A DNA stretch of 64,000 nucleotides from Ascidia mentula (taxonomy: Eukaryota > Chordata > Ascidiacea > Phlebobranchia > Ascidiidae): positions 12,848,001 through 12,912,000 of the forward strand of contig OX387201.1 in assembly GCA_947561715.1 (NCBI GenBank). Direction: 5' to 3'. The notes beneath the pieces are model-generated. The model searched no databases and was not told the DNA's origin. It saw only the letters and a list, made by a program, of their open reading frames with translations. The translations under genes and the position numbers were made by a program. Position 1 is the stretch's first letter; each line of letters begins with the position of its first letter. This document shows, piece after piece, positions 25,056 to 42,426 of this stretch.

Positions 25056-27789
25056 ATGAAATTTTTAGTTCTGCTGTTCTTCTTTGTGACTGTCGCAAAA
25101 GCAGAAGTCCGTCAGTTTCAAGGCAACTTCGGTGTCATATCTTCACCAGGCTTTCCCAAGCCTTATGAAAACTACTTAAACGAAACATGGATTGTAACAG
25201 TTCAGCAAGGATACAGGGTCAAAGTTACTTTTTCATATTTTGATCTGGAAGACTCATTTGACGTAACACCTTGTGCTTTGGACTACGTGGAGGTTTGACT
25301 ACAATCAGTTTTATAAAAGTGTGCTTTAAGTTTCAAACTTTTACTGCAGGTATTTGACGATTCAGGAAGCAGTGCAACATCATTGGGCAAGTTTTGTGGC
25401 AACAATGAACTTTACAGGTATAAAAATAACGATCATACGACAGACGGTGATTCTCCGCGAGGAAATCACCTTTACATGAGCGACTGAATCGATAACCTTG
25501 TGGTTTTATCCATTCCATTTTCAGTTTCTTGCTCGTGCAAAATAAAAATAATTGGATTTGAGAAATATGCATATAAATACGTAATGAAAAGCGGATACCG
25601 TGAACTTCGTATTTGTTAGACTGGTTCCTTAATTTAGCCAGAATCTATCCCTGTAATGAGCATTGGCACCCTACCAGCGACACCAATTTATTCCGATAGG
25701 AAGTCAATAATTGAAACTTTTGGAAGTGAGATTGAAGTCAGCTGTATAATAAACCAACAAAAAATCAAATTATCGACTTTGTTTTTACATTTTTGTTTTA
25801 AAATGATTCCAAAATGGTGAATATGCAGTTTCATATCTTAACAATATTGTCGTAAAGGAAATTAAAATCATTGCATTTCGCACTCACGTGGTATAGGAGA
25901 AACATTACATTTTTACAATGCCGCCATATGAATAAAAATACTTGTTTCAGCGACGATGCACCAACCCTTTTCGTTCAACAATTTCGATCTACTACTAATC
26001 AAATGAAAATACAAATGGTTACGGATTACTCCAATGAAGGAGTAGGATTGCGGCCACCAATCGGGTTTCGAGCTTTTTATGTAAAAGAAGGTTTGAAAAA
26101 CCGATATCCTATTTAGCTAATTGTGGAAAATAACAGTTGGTCTTCTGTATGTGTTCAACTTAGACAGAAATGAGTGCACAGAGCTGCAAAAAGCTGCATC
26201 AATGTCCAACCAACCGGAAAGTGTTGGAATGTGCGATCACATTTGTAGTAATTATCCTGGTGGATATTCGTGCTCCTGTCGAACAGGCTACAAACTACAC
26301 TCCGACAATTTCACTTGTGTTGGTAAGTTGCTTGTAAGTGACAACTCAAAAGGCACTATCGGAACATTTTAAATCGTAGCTAATGTTTAAATGCGTGGTG
26401 CAACTTTGTGTACAAAAGTATCACCTGTAGCCAGGGTTACCATCGACATGGACTAAAAATTTAGCATCTTGCTTTCTGATGCCGAAATATTGAATTTTTG
26501 TCAGAACTCCGCCCGATTTTAATGATATTACTAATGTTTCGTCAGGATGGTTGACATTTTTATTCCAAACGTGATTCATCCAAAAACGTCAAGCAACGCA
26601 TCCAGCAAATAAAAATCTGAAAAGTTACAGGAAATAAGCACATTTGCATTTCCTAAGACACAGATTGTGAAAATAAACACATATCTTAGATCATAGAAAT
26701 AAGCACGGTATGGGTCCTTTACACGTAGCCTATATTGTTTTACGAATCACACAAGTTAACCTACCATTTGAAAACCATGAAACAGAACGTTGCTTTAAAT
26801 ATAGTTTAAACACTGATTCGAAGTATTACGATTATTTTCTATTTTTCAGGTGATTGTCAAAATGTTGTGATTGCAAACCCTGTAGGAATTAATTACATAA
26901 ATTCACCTGGATTTCCATCTTTCTATCCACGCAAGACAGAATGTTCGTGGAAAATTCAGGTAAAATGACATTGGTGTTTATTCCAACCAAAGCGGAACTT
27001 GTGTTGCTTACTTTCACACATCTGTTGCTTAGACTGATCCTGGTGGTAACATTGTATTTAGCTTCAATAATAGTTTCGGTGTTGAGCAGCATTCTTCTGG
27101 GCAATGTCCTTACGATTGGTTAGAGGCAAGTATTCCTAAAATTGTGAAATTCTGAGTGTACAGTTGGCAAAGAACTTTTATAACATAAGTTTTGTTCTGA
27201 TGAAATGTATTTTTGAAATGATCAACTTTGCAGATAATAGATAGCACGGGAAGCATTGGATACTTTTGTGGCCACATTCCACCACAAAATGGAGCTGTGT
27301 TTAAATCAACAACTAACTGGATAAAAATTGTCTTTCATACCGATGACGTGACAGAAGATATTGGATTTAAATTGACTTACGAAGCACAAGGTATTTGTCA
27401 TGTATTAAAGTGCAATTGCAATTGAACGAAAAACTTTTTTCCGTGTTCAAATCAACTCTTGAACTTTTACGTATTTTGAATTGCCGTGCAAAGTGACACG
27501 TTTAGTTTGACAATTTAAACGGTGTCCGTGGTTCTTTTATTCTCGTAAAAGGTCATAACGCGGTCGTTATCTTTTCTCAGAAATACGTTGCGAAATTCCC
27601 CAACCACCAAACCACGGAAGAATGACCAGCCCAGCACCGAGCACAACAAACAGTCCCCAATATGTCCCTTATTCTTCAGTGATTCGTTTTGAATGTAATT
27701 TTGGTTTTCGTTTGATCGGAAGCGCTAAACTGATATGCCTTAAAGATGGTTCACTAAGTGATTTTGTGCCGACGTGTGAGGTGTTTTAG
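25056..27789 (+). CDS. MASP-like CUB-EGF-CUB-CCP secreted protein without protease domain
   Basis: Eight exons (25056-25292, 25350-25417, 25951-26090, 26164-26322, 26850-26959, 27033-27125, 27234-27390, 27581-27789) give 390 residues with consistent phases. A signal peptide (MKFLVLLFFFVTVAKA) is followed by a CUB domain (GVISSPGFPKPYENYL). A calcium-type EGF (DRNEC, then GGYSCSCRTGYKL), a second CUB (INSPGFPSFYPRKTECSW, GYFCGH) and one CCP/sushi module (IRCEIPQPPNHGRM, ending PTC) follow. This is the N-terminal order of MASPs, C1r and C1s, which bind lectin or C1q partners. No second CCP or trypsin-like domain follows, and the frame stops right after the CCP. The intron after 27125 has a GC donor. 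AATAAA lies at 27891-27896. By analogy with MAp19/MAp44 it could compete with full MASPs, which is inference. Confidence 0.85.
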
Positions 27790-28284
27790 CATTGTTAAAG
27801 TGTTATATATCACGTAATCAAACAATATTACAGACTACAAATAACACATATATACTTTTTTCTGTACCCAAATTGCCCAAAAGAGAAAATAATAAAGTTT
27901 GTTTAGTGCAAAATGTGTTTAATATTCGCATGGAATTATACATACATAAAAATGAGCTATGTCTATTCCAAAGTGACATCTAATGTAACTTACGTGGCTT
28001 TGCAATAAAACAATTGCCCTGCGGCAAAATGTTAAAGGCGTTCAACCGGGTAAACCAGAAAAGTCTGGCGTTGTCGAGTCATTTTCACAGCTTTCAAATA
28101 GTTCACTTATGTGTAGTTAAAAACTGGATTGCTTGGCTTCTGAAGTGATGTTGGTTCTGTAACGGCATTGTCGAGAAAACGAGGCTAATTTATTTGAGTT
28201 TTATTGCAGTTTGTAAAGCAAAAACAAGCTTTAAAACAGATACAGATTATTTATTGTTTCAAAATCACAAATTACTAGGCAAAT
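27790..28284. other. 3' UTR and short intergenic spacer
   Basis: The stretch holds AATAAA at 27891-27896 for the MASP-like gene and then the presumed promoter of the epimerase gene. No further exon, and in particular no serine protease exon, was found. Confidence 0.6.
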
Positions 28285-29814
28285 ATGAATCCAGGAATAA
28301 TCTCCAACTGTCCTCGCGATGATCAAGATACAAAGGTAATATTGGTCACTGGTGGTGCAGGATATTTAGGTTCAACATTGGTACCACAACTTCTAAAGGA
28401 AGGCTATGATGTTGTTGTATATGACAAATTCAGGTATATCTCATAGTGTAATTATAACGAAAATCAAAAGTAAATCACAAATTCTTTCAGATGGGGTGTG
28501 TTTCCACTGAATTCATTTGTCAGCAATCCTCGACTAAGGTTAATTAATGGGGATGTTTTGGACGAGCCTGCTCTTGCTAAGGTATTTTGAAGCATAGGCC
28601 TACTTAGTTGGATAAAGTGCAATAGTATATTTATTTTTACTTGCTATGTAAGGCAATGGAAAATGTCGATGCCGTTATTCATTTGGCTGCCATTGTTGGG
28701 TATCCTGCGTGTAGCAAAGATCCAGAGCTTGCTAAAATGATCAATGTTGAAGGAACCAGGAATGTAACTAAAAACCTTAAAGCCCATCAAAGAATTGTTT
28801 ACGCATCGACAGGTATATCCCGCTTTTTAATTTTGACTTTTAAACCATATTCCTTGGTAGTTATGTGGAATTGACAAAAATAAAATTGCAGGTTCTTGTT
28901 ACGGCGCGGTCAATGGTACATGCACAGAAGACACGCCTATTAGTCCAATTACTCTTTACGGCGAAACGAAAGCCCAAGGCGAAAAACTCATTCGAGAAAA
29001 GGGCGGTGTTGGTCTCCGTCTTGCAACTGTGTTTGGTGTAAGTATAATAAAAGTTAAAGCGTTCTCCATTGATTAAAAACATACATTTTCTTCTGCGCTT
29101 CAGGTTTCCCCACGTTTACGATTGGATCTTTTGGTCAATGACTTAACCTCGAAAGCTCTGGATAAGAGAACTTTCGATCTCTACGAAGGGCGATTTCGTC
29201 GCACATTTCTTCACGTTCGCGATGCAGCTCGGGCTTTTGTGTTTGCTATCCAACACTACAAGTAAGAGAAATCGCTTAGAACTAGTGATGGCCCCAGTTT
29301 CAACAGATGCGTGCGTTTTACCAGCGTGGAAAAGATAATTGCAGCACAATTCATTCATAAACTTGGTCTTGAATAAAAAACTAAAAACGGAAGCCAATAA
29401 GTATAGTTTTGTGCAGAAAAGTAATAACACGAGTTCTTTGCAAAATTGTTGTGTGTTTGTATTTTGGTATTAGGTGCAGAACATTACTTTTTCTGCGCGA
29501 TGTTTCAACATGTGTCATCTTAATGTTTTGTTCGCAGTTCAATGTCGGGGGCTGCTTTCAATGTTGGCGATGAATCCATGAATATGATGAAAATTGAAGT
29601 TGCAAGACTTATAGAATCAAACGTACCTGGTTGCAAAATCACCGAATCCAATAACGGAACTGACATGGACAAACGCGACTACGCAGTTTCGTACGAACGG
29701 ATTCGTTCATTGGGCTACAAAGCTAATATCACAATGAAAGAAGGCTTGGAAGAATTGCTGAAAATTGTTCCAAACATGTCACCCGAGGAGATTTTGAGGA
29801 GTAGAAATGTTTGA
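28285..29814 (+). CDS. NAD-dependent epimerase/dehydratase (extended SDR)
   Basis: Six exons (28285-28433, 28491-28581, 28653-28812, 28892-29037, 29104-29261, 29538-29814) encode about 326 residues. The Rossmann NAD(P) motif is [10 protein letters not shown] at residues 21-30. The extended-SDR block GDVLDE, the helix start HLAAIVG and the catalytic Tyr-xxx-Lys pair YGETK (Tyr156, Lys160) follow, with the upstream Ser-Thr at ASTGSCYG. A sugar-binding segment [18 protein letters not shown] and NVGDESMN complete the fold. The family acts on nucleotide-sugars in the cytosol. The substrate cannot be told from the sequence, and the match is to the bacterial-type epimerase group rather than clearly to GALE. 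AATAAA lies at 29923-29928. Confidence 0.88.
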
Positions 29815-30789
29815 TTGATGTGCTTTCAGTGGTTCATACAGTTTCGTAAGATTTTGCTTCCTCGTAGTGTATACAAACGCAGGCTAGCCTACATATTACT
29901 GCACATACAATTCTTAGTTAATAATAAACTTTGTAACGGTGTTTTTGCTGCTTTTGTGAACTGTCTTCCTATAATGCGCCCTATCCCGTTTGGAGTTTTG
30001 CAAATAAATACCATTTATTCAAAGTATTCAATCTCTTAGCAGATGAGTTAGTTGGGATTGTATTGGGGCTACCAAGTTAGCAACGTATGTGGTAAAGTAA
30101 ACAACTTCTTGAAAGGCATTTTTTTTACTACAGGTTTCCAGATCGAATTTAAATTTTCGAAATTATCCGAATAGTGGGTATTTCTTGATATTCTACCAAC
30201 TATGGACACCGAATCCCAAAAATATTGACCGCGAATCATACAAAATTCACTTTTTAAATAACGGTGCTCTCTTACACGGAAATGTGGTGCTATACGAGAC
30301 AAACACCAGTGAATTTATCGCACGATATCTGTCTTGACACATTCCTACTTTTACTAATACCGGTACTAGAATTGCTTCGACGGTAGAGAAAATGTCGCTC
30401 CGCAATAATCACACGCAGACCGTTTATCCCGATTAAACAGTTTATCAAATCGGGCTTGTGGGATAAAATCCCAAGCCGGCCATTCACGAGTCTGTGGATA
30501 GTTGGACAGAACACATTTATGAACCATTCGCACAAGCAAACGCATTTCAGTATTTACCCCGATTTTCAGACCAAAGAGACGCTAGTCGACAAAACTTTTT
30601 TTCCAGTCGACAAAACTTCAAACGCACATAACTCTGCCGTTACTCGTGGGATTTCGATAATTTTTTGGCAAGATGCATGGATTAACACAAAATTTATGAA
30701 AATGTAAAAAAAATTGACAATTTCGAACGATTTTTGTAACAGGTATTAATGAGCATTTTTAATAGCATTCATTAATAAGCATTCATAAA

Positions 30790-31130
30790 TCAGCTATAAC
30801 GTTTTACATATAGGTCGACAGGAAAGATAATTCTACCACCATTGGAAAGTCCTTAAAAATCCCTTTACTGCGATACCTAACTTGTGCGCGATTTCGTGGG
30901 GGAAATATGTTTATCGACCGAATATTAAATATGACCGTCGTAACAAGAATCAGTCTTTTGCTTATAACTTTGGCTACAGTTCGACGTAAAAGACTTCTAC
31001 CACCATTGCAAAGCTTGCACAAATACCTTTCCAACGATACCAAACTTGTGTTCTCATTCTACCAAATGTATATGTTTATCGACTGAATATTAATTATGAC
31101 CGTCATAAAAAATTCAGTCTTTTACTTGTA
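30790..31130. repeat. Two direct units of about 168 bp
   Basis: Both units share, in order, TTCTACCACCATTG, a segment with ACTTGTG, TATGTTTATCGAC, GAATATTAA, ATATGACCGTC or its like, and a TCAGTCTTTT core. Sequence identity is moderate. The family is not recognised. A third, inverted relative lies at about 33485-33640. Confidence 0.65.
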
Positions 31131-31726
31131 ACTTTTTTCATAAATCTCTAACTCTTACAATTGATTTGATTGTCATAATATTTGTGTAATATGTATAAAA
31201 ATATTTAAATAACTTGTTTGTAGCAAAGTTGTTTTTGAGGCACGTACTTTTTTGCTTGCACCTTTCACTCAGCAAGGATGCCAGCGATGTCGGCAACGTG
31301 AGTGATCGGCCTCATTACCCGCTGGCTCGAGCGGCCGCGCAACTGATCGGAGGTGAAAAAGCTCAAAGTCGTGCGGCAAGTTTTCCAAACGGAGTTAATC
31401 AACTGTTTTTTGTTTTTTTGAGAAACTCTATGTAAACTTAGGCAAAATACTGCCTCGATTCAATTCGTTTTTACAACAAAGTACTGCCAAAGTTTACAGC
31501 AATATTCTTTGCAAGTTTTCGAAAAAGTTTTGAAATGTCTTTTTCCTTGTTCAATGGTTTTAAGATGGTCTGCAGCCAGAAAAAGGTAGCTTGATCTTTT
31601 GTTGATAAATTGTTGCGGTTGCTGACGTTGGATCATTTTACAGTCTATAGACTACTATATAGTCTATCTACTATAGTAGAGTCGAGAGATATGAAACGGG
31701 TATCTCTGGCAAGCAGACAAAGTGGA

Positions 31727-32455
31727 GGATCCTGGAGAAGAGTGTTCGGAATCGGTTGCTGTTCCTCTCGGACAGCAACGCCAGGCGGTTTGTATGTCCA
31801 TATACAGTTAAATCAAGCGATGACTTTTGTTGAGACTTTACGGCTTTGAGTATGCCCGGTGGAAGGATAGACCACGCGATCGTTGAGTTATCCAATACTC
31901 CCATTGTTGAGGATGTCGAACCTGTCGTCGTAAGCTTCGGTACAAACAACATCCTCAACATGAACGGGAGCTACCAAAGCATTGCTCAAATCGTGGAGCT
32001 TACAAAGGAGCTCATGAACTTGTTTAATGTTCTTTACCCCAAGGCCAAAGTAAGTTTATAGGCTATTAATGAACTTGAAATTTGTTGTTATTTTGCTTTG
32101 TATCTTGTATAAAAACAAACTAATCAAAAAAATGTTCTTCTAACAAATGGTTTTATCGTCTAACTGCAAAGAAAACCACTTATCACAAAACTTGCGGGAC
32201 TAATGTATTTAGTCTTATCGCCGTCGTCCGTCACAAAATTAATCTCCGCTATCGGTTATGGTAACTACATGGATAGGTATAAAGTTTTTGAAAGAACGTC
32301 TGGGAAAAATGGATAAGTATGAAACATATTGATGGGTTGATTTTGGTTTTAATTATGTGTCTGTATTTTACAGGTTTACCACTGTGGTATACTGCCACTT
32401 GCCGGAAGACGAGGATTTTGCGTTGGTGATTTGAACAGGAAACTGCAACAAATCG
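31727..32455 (+). pseudogene. SGNH-hydrolase-like fragment, interrupted and intron-bearing
   Basis: One reading gives LLFLSDSNARRF (the GDSN-like nucleophile block). A second in-phase stretch gives VVVSFGTNNIL (the GTNN block) and ends LYPKAK. After a GT-AG intron-like gap (about 32051-32371) it continues VYHCGILPLAGRRGF. This order is typical of the esterase-like SGNH domain found in many metazoan mobile-element proteins and some host genes. The open frame is interrupted and no complete start-to-stop product is seen. Its origin, retroelement ORF1-type or host gene remnant, cannot be settled here. Confidence 0.5.
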
Positions 32456-33484
32456 TGTGTACTATCGCGTACAAGTGGCAGATGTGTTACATATGTTTGT
32501 ACATACTCGCATGCGAGGAGGGGCTGCGGAAACGAGGTCACTTCACATTTCTGCAACGCAAAAGCGTCAGAGAAACATCGAAGAGGGAGGAGCTCTAAAG
32601 GCTAAATTCATCCGATTTAGAAAATGTACACCACCACCCAACAACAGATCTCTTTAAAAAAAATACAATTTCACTCCGTCGATGTAATATCATGCAATGT
32701 GCATCGCTTATACTTCTGCAACTCTCAAATCGGGACATAAATTCCTGAGGCATCTATCTCATGCGACGAGCATCCTTTTGTACGTAACTTCAGCACTGAT
32801 CAACCCCTCAAAACCTTATAATAACTAAATGGGGTCCCTCGATCAGCGACTGTGACAGCCGATACATCGATGCAATAGTGCTGTTCAAATAAATATAAGT
32901 CATGAGATCCCTACGTTTGGAAACTATATCGCGACAAGACTCCGTTTCACTGAACCTGATTTGGACCCAACCGGGTGACGTGGAATGGATCTTCGACTAG
33001 CGCCTGCCAAATCAGTGTGTTTTAACTGTTGCTGTGTAAGCGTCTATAGGCCGTTGGTTCTGCTTTAGTACTGTTCATGTTTTGAAGAAACTTCTGTGCA
33101 GTGCTGTATTATATTACTGGATTATCGACAATAAACGGATTTATGAACAACTTTGGACTGGCTTGAAGCTTGCTGGATGTATGTGTTTAGTCGGGAGTTA
33201 GACTACTTAGAAGACGCACAGACTTGTGTAAAAGAGGTAATTAACTCCAACAGTAACCCTGAGATGGAGAAGGCAAGTTGCCTACGAGGCTGGGGTGCCA
33301 TCAAGACTCAATCGGATCCTTTGGGTACGAGGACCGAGACGCAGTCGTACCCCACGGTCCCGCAGCGGGGGCGTATAGCTCCGACAACTGGTACTCAGAC
33401 ATTGTAAACGAAGAATCTTGGAGAATGTTGAGTAAAAGATGGCTATCTCATTTTACGTTGGGAATGGTATAATTGTGGTACACG

Positions 33485-33640
33485 AAATATTGTGCAAGCT
33501 TTGCAATAGTAGTAGAATTGGCTTTCCCATCGAACTGTAGCCAAAGTTACAAGTGAAAGACTGATTTTTTTAAAGATGGTCATAATTAATATTCGGTGGG
33601 TACATAGATTTCCCCCACGAAATTAAAAAATCGGGTCGTT
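33485..33640. repeat. Inverted copy of the 168-bp repeat
   Basis: Read on the minus strand it shows TTTCGTGGGGGAAAT, CGAATATTAATTATGACC, AACTTTGGCTACAGTTCGA and ATTGCAAAGCTTGCAC. These match the direct units at 30790-31130 in the same order. The copies bracket about 2.4 kb that includes the SGNH-like fragment. Confidence 0.65.
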
Positions 33641-34287
33641 CTTCCATGGTTCTTCTGTCGTTAGTAAATACAAATGCAGTATGTTGCGCAGCTCGTACAC
33701 CAAAACAATCCATTAAAATATATGGCATAAATCCACAAAAAATATTTTTCCAAGAAAAGACAATTTAATTTTTGATTAACCGGGTGAAAGCATAAAGAAT
33801 TGTTGGTATGCATTTGGGGGGTTTTAATTTTTAGACGAGCATAGCAGGATTGAGTTCAAAAATCAAAATTGATAAGAAAGTGTTTCTGCATTGAGTGATC
33901 AAAGTAAACAATTCTTATTGTAAAGCCTTGAGTTTAAAACTAAGTTCTGTGACAACTAACACCTATAGGTTGCCGCGAAGCCTTCATTAGTCATGTAATA
34001 TTCGCCGCACCGAGATCTAATTAGAGTGATGCCCAACAAAACAATATTTTAACTAAAAGCTTTTTTTGTGGTTCGGTTGATGAAATACTGGGCCAAAGTT
34101 ATGCTCAAATGCTCAATGTTGTTCTAAATCTTGTTTATCTGTTCAGAAACAGATTTGGTTGATTTGCTTGTTGTGCCGAAATTTTTCCGTATGTGGGCCG
34201 TTATTACTGTATGTGACCTATATCTTGAGACCTCCTGCTGTGGAAGATTTGACTTGTTAACAGACACCTCCTAAGAAAGCATGCACA

Positions 34288-39188
<4,901 letters not shown>

Positions 39189-42100
39189 AGTGAATTTACT
39201 GGTGCGTGGTGTATAATATGCAGTAGTACACAAGGTTCTTCTTCATTACGCGATAATGGTTGTTGCGTTTACGCAAGTACTTTTATCTTACTGGCTTCTA
39301 GTTGTTTTTTTGTTTTTCTCATGTTAGTGTGCAAATAGGAGCACGGAACAAACTCGAATGTGTTAGCTGACCTGCGATGTGCATTGTCCACACATTAAAG
39401 ACCTGGTTAAAAAAATTGGCCCCAACCCTCCACAAACGATATACTGATGTTAATAGTCTTTTTCGAGACGCGAGGGGCGCCGGATATAGTAATTAATGTC
39501 AGGGGGCGCGACCAAAAGAATTTTTAAGAACCACTTGACTGGTTGTTTTTTGCAGTTGTGAGTGTGAAGACAATAAATAAGCACGGAACAAACTCGACTT
39601 TTGCAGCCAACCTTCGATGTGAATTGTGAAATTGCAATCCACTAAACCAAACATTTAGCAACTAAATTTGAGGAGTGATGTTAAAAATAAATAAAAAGCT
39701 GTTTTTGAATTGGATTTTTTTCGAGGAGGGGTAGCCGACCTGTGATGTACATTGTCCACGCATTAAAGAAAAAAATTGGCCCTATCCCTCCAAGCGACTG
39801 ATATTATTAGACTTTTTTGAGGAGTGGGAGGCGCAAGATTTGATAAATAATATCATGATGACTATGGTATTCAAGAAATGTTCTGTAGTCGCGATGCCAG
39901 GTCCAGACAAAAAAGGTAAGCGCCAAAACGACCCTACAAATTTGGGTCTCAAAAATTGAACAAGGAGATACATAAATCGGTCAGGGATAGTAGGTACTTT
40001 ATCTGGAATGGTAACCTTATTTTAGTTTAACAATATAATATTTAGCACTGTTTTGGCCGCTAAAAATTTTGACTTCGGTCACCGAGACGTTTGAAGCACT
40101 TCAGTTGTGGTATGTGTTTGTCTGTTTCTTCGCTTACAAGAAAACATGTAAGTTAATTCATTGTTTCTGTATAATAGCGTACTTGTTTTTTATTTAGTGC
40201 TGCGCTTTCATAGTTTGACTGCGTATTTATGGATTAGACCGGAAAATGACCTACAAGAGTCTTGATATAAGGTTAGGCGTCGGACAAATGAATCCCTCTT
40301 CAACCGGGCTTGTAAAGCTGTCCAATGCCGAATAATTCGTGTACCGTTATCCCTACGTGTGACATCACCACTAGTTTCGCAACACTATAGCATCCATTCA
40401 ATATGAACGAGTAAGGATTTTCTATTATCAACCCTGTTGTTGCGTGGTCAGCACTTGGCCAGGGAAAACATGCGTGTTGCCACACAGTACTCCCAGGAGA
40501 GTTAAAACCAACTCGGTTTATGTCAATATTCAGAGTCAAAATATTCCTTTCTTCCGTTTCGTTCAGGGCACCAATATATGACCATAAAGGTTATCGAGTC
40601 AGCCGCTTGTAAGGTCTCAGAGATATTTAACAGGGTCTTGATGGCCTGAGCGGTTATTGAGTCTCTTTGATGGTTAAACCTGCTTCTGCCCCGTTCTATA
40701 AAGCACCCAGAACCAAGATCTCTTCCCGAATAATTGTATTCATTTCTGTTATCTTCTTCATTACGACGGTACATTACAGCTTTCAATACAACGTTGTTAG
40801 GATGCCAGCAAATAGAATCAAATAGAATGAATTAGAATGGATTATAATTAGAATGAATTTACCGGTCTAACCTGGGCTTTTTAACGCTCTCCATTATGAG
40901 AGCTGATTGGTCAATAATGTCACGTGATATCATGAGGCGCTTGAAGTAATATAATACAAGAACATAGGTGTGATGTGACATAAGCATAGGAGAACATTTT
41001 ATGTGGTAAACAGGATGTTGAATGAATCACTTTACTCGAGAATATACGATGGCTCAATGATTTGGGTCACATTGTGGGATTATGCAAGCGCTGGCCTCTG
41101 TGACGTATGTTACACACGCAAAACATTACGCAATACAAACACTGGTTTCTGTGACGTATGTTACACGCTCATATAGTTCTAAGTTTACATTTTGAATCAG
41201 TCATATAGTTTACATTTTTGTGTTAGGGATGATAAGTGAGTCACCGGTTCATGGAAGTTGGAAACCAAATCAAATCACATCATGTTTATTTTGCGCAGAA
41301 GGCCAATATGTATGAACTATAGTAGCAAAATATTAAAATAGCCTAGCATGGATATTGAATAAACCTTAAAGACGCCCATATGATGGTGATTTCCTCACGG
41401 AAGTCGCGATTGCACTTTGAGGTGATGGGTCGCAACCGGCCGCATCGGACGGTTAACTTGTGAGTTTACACACAAATAAGTAGGCCTATATGCGGATATG
41501 AAAAAAATTTTGATGTGGTGGGACGATATGATAATATCAATAACTGTACAAAAAGTAACTTATCTGTGTCCTTGGGCCGATTACCGAAAAGTTTTAGGTT
41601 ACTTCTTGCATGAAATATTACTTCACGCTGGCTAACAATTTTTAAAACAGTTTATATTATTATGCAGTGTTTTGCCTGTGCTTGTTTTATGGCAAAACTA
41701 TTCATGCGTGAGTGAAAGTTTCAAATATTGAGAAGGCGGAGAACCAAGCGTTTTCGTGGTTTTTGTTTGTCTGTTGGGTTTAATCAGCGCTATGAAAATA
41801 AGATTTGTAAGTGCTTTCCTGAAGAACTAATACGCACTGTGGTTAAACGAAAATTTCCCGCCGAAATTAATTCTGCCAATTACATACGAAAGTGCATGGC
41901 AAAAATATCGCATTTTCTTAGGCTTGTTTGTTCCCTCTTTTAAATCTGGCGGCCACAAAGTTTATTTTTACTTTTAAATTTGTTTGGATATTGTTGGTTA
42001 TACAGTGTCCGAAAATATAGGTATATATTGTTATTACAGCACATGGTCATAAAATCAATTATTGTGGTATATGTGAATCACAATCAGAAATCACATAATG

Positions 42101-42426
42101 TGATAGCCTACCATAATACCCACAATGATTTTGAACGAACTTTAAGTGACTATGGCATGCAGTATTTAAGTGTTATGTGTGGATTTAACATAGAATTTGG
42201 TGTGCTTCAAATTAGGATCCAAGTGTGAAACTGCTGGTTCAGACATGTGCCACATGAATTAATTTTGAAAGCTCGTAAGTATTTTAAGCTTATAAGTCAG
42301 TGTAGGTTTTGCACATTTAACAAAATTCTTCCAAAAAATAGCCTACTTGTTCTGATATGTTTTGTAACTTAGGTTTATTTAAATTTTTTGGTGGCAGATT
42401 AAAACAAATTCTATTCATTTGCTAAA
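39189..42426. other. Intergenic region between KAT2 and PIWI, repeats only
   Basis: No gene recognised. Degenerate direct repeats occupy about 39330-39850. A short AT-rich tract built on AGAATNNAAT lies near 40805-40860. Two copies of a unit containing TGTGACGTATGTTACAC lie at about 41096-41175. A 3' splice-like TTGGTGGCAG at 42389-42398 may accept a 5' UTR or spliced leader for PIWI. Confidence 0.5.
39330..39850. repeat. Degenerate direct repeats
   Basis: AGCACGGAACAAACTCGA recurs at about 39340 and 39580. GATGTNCATTGTCCAC followed by CATTAAAG and AAAAATTGGCCC recurs at about 39377 and 39745. A TTTTTCGAGACGCGAGG-like purine-rich end also recurs. The family is unknown. Confidence 0.55.

Larger units (their letters stand above)
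29815..34287. other. Gene-poor, repeat-rich stretch between the epimerase and KAT2
   Basis: It holds the epimerase 3' UTR, then repeats and one interrupted SGNH-like gene piece. Two direct units lie at about 30790-31130, and an inverted relative lies at about 33485-33640. A segment at about 32860-33420 has the look of old mobile DNA but no diagnostic domain. No intact gene was found. Nothing is recognised from about 33650 to the KAT2 start. Confidence 0.5.

Noticed and set aside
31329-31338. CTCGAGCGGCCGC, an XhoI-NotI pair resembling a cloning linker
   Set aside because: The flanks match no vector sequence I recognise, and the site lies in otherwise continuous AT-rich DNA. Chance cannot be excluded, so contamination is not claimed.
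31640-31680. Repeated TAGTCTAT/CTATAGTAG words as a regulatory palindrome
   Set aside because: Short, low-complexity and not tied to any gene.
32860-33420. Segment resembling a retroelement terminal or leader region followed by a gag-like frame
   Set aside because: No paired terminal repeat, polymerase domain or diagnostic motif was found. The impression rests on style only.
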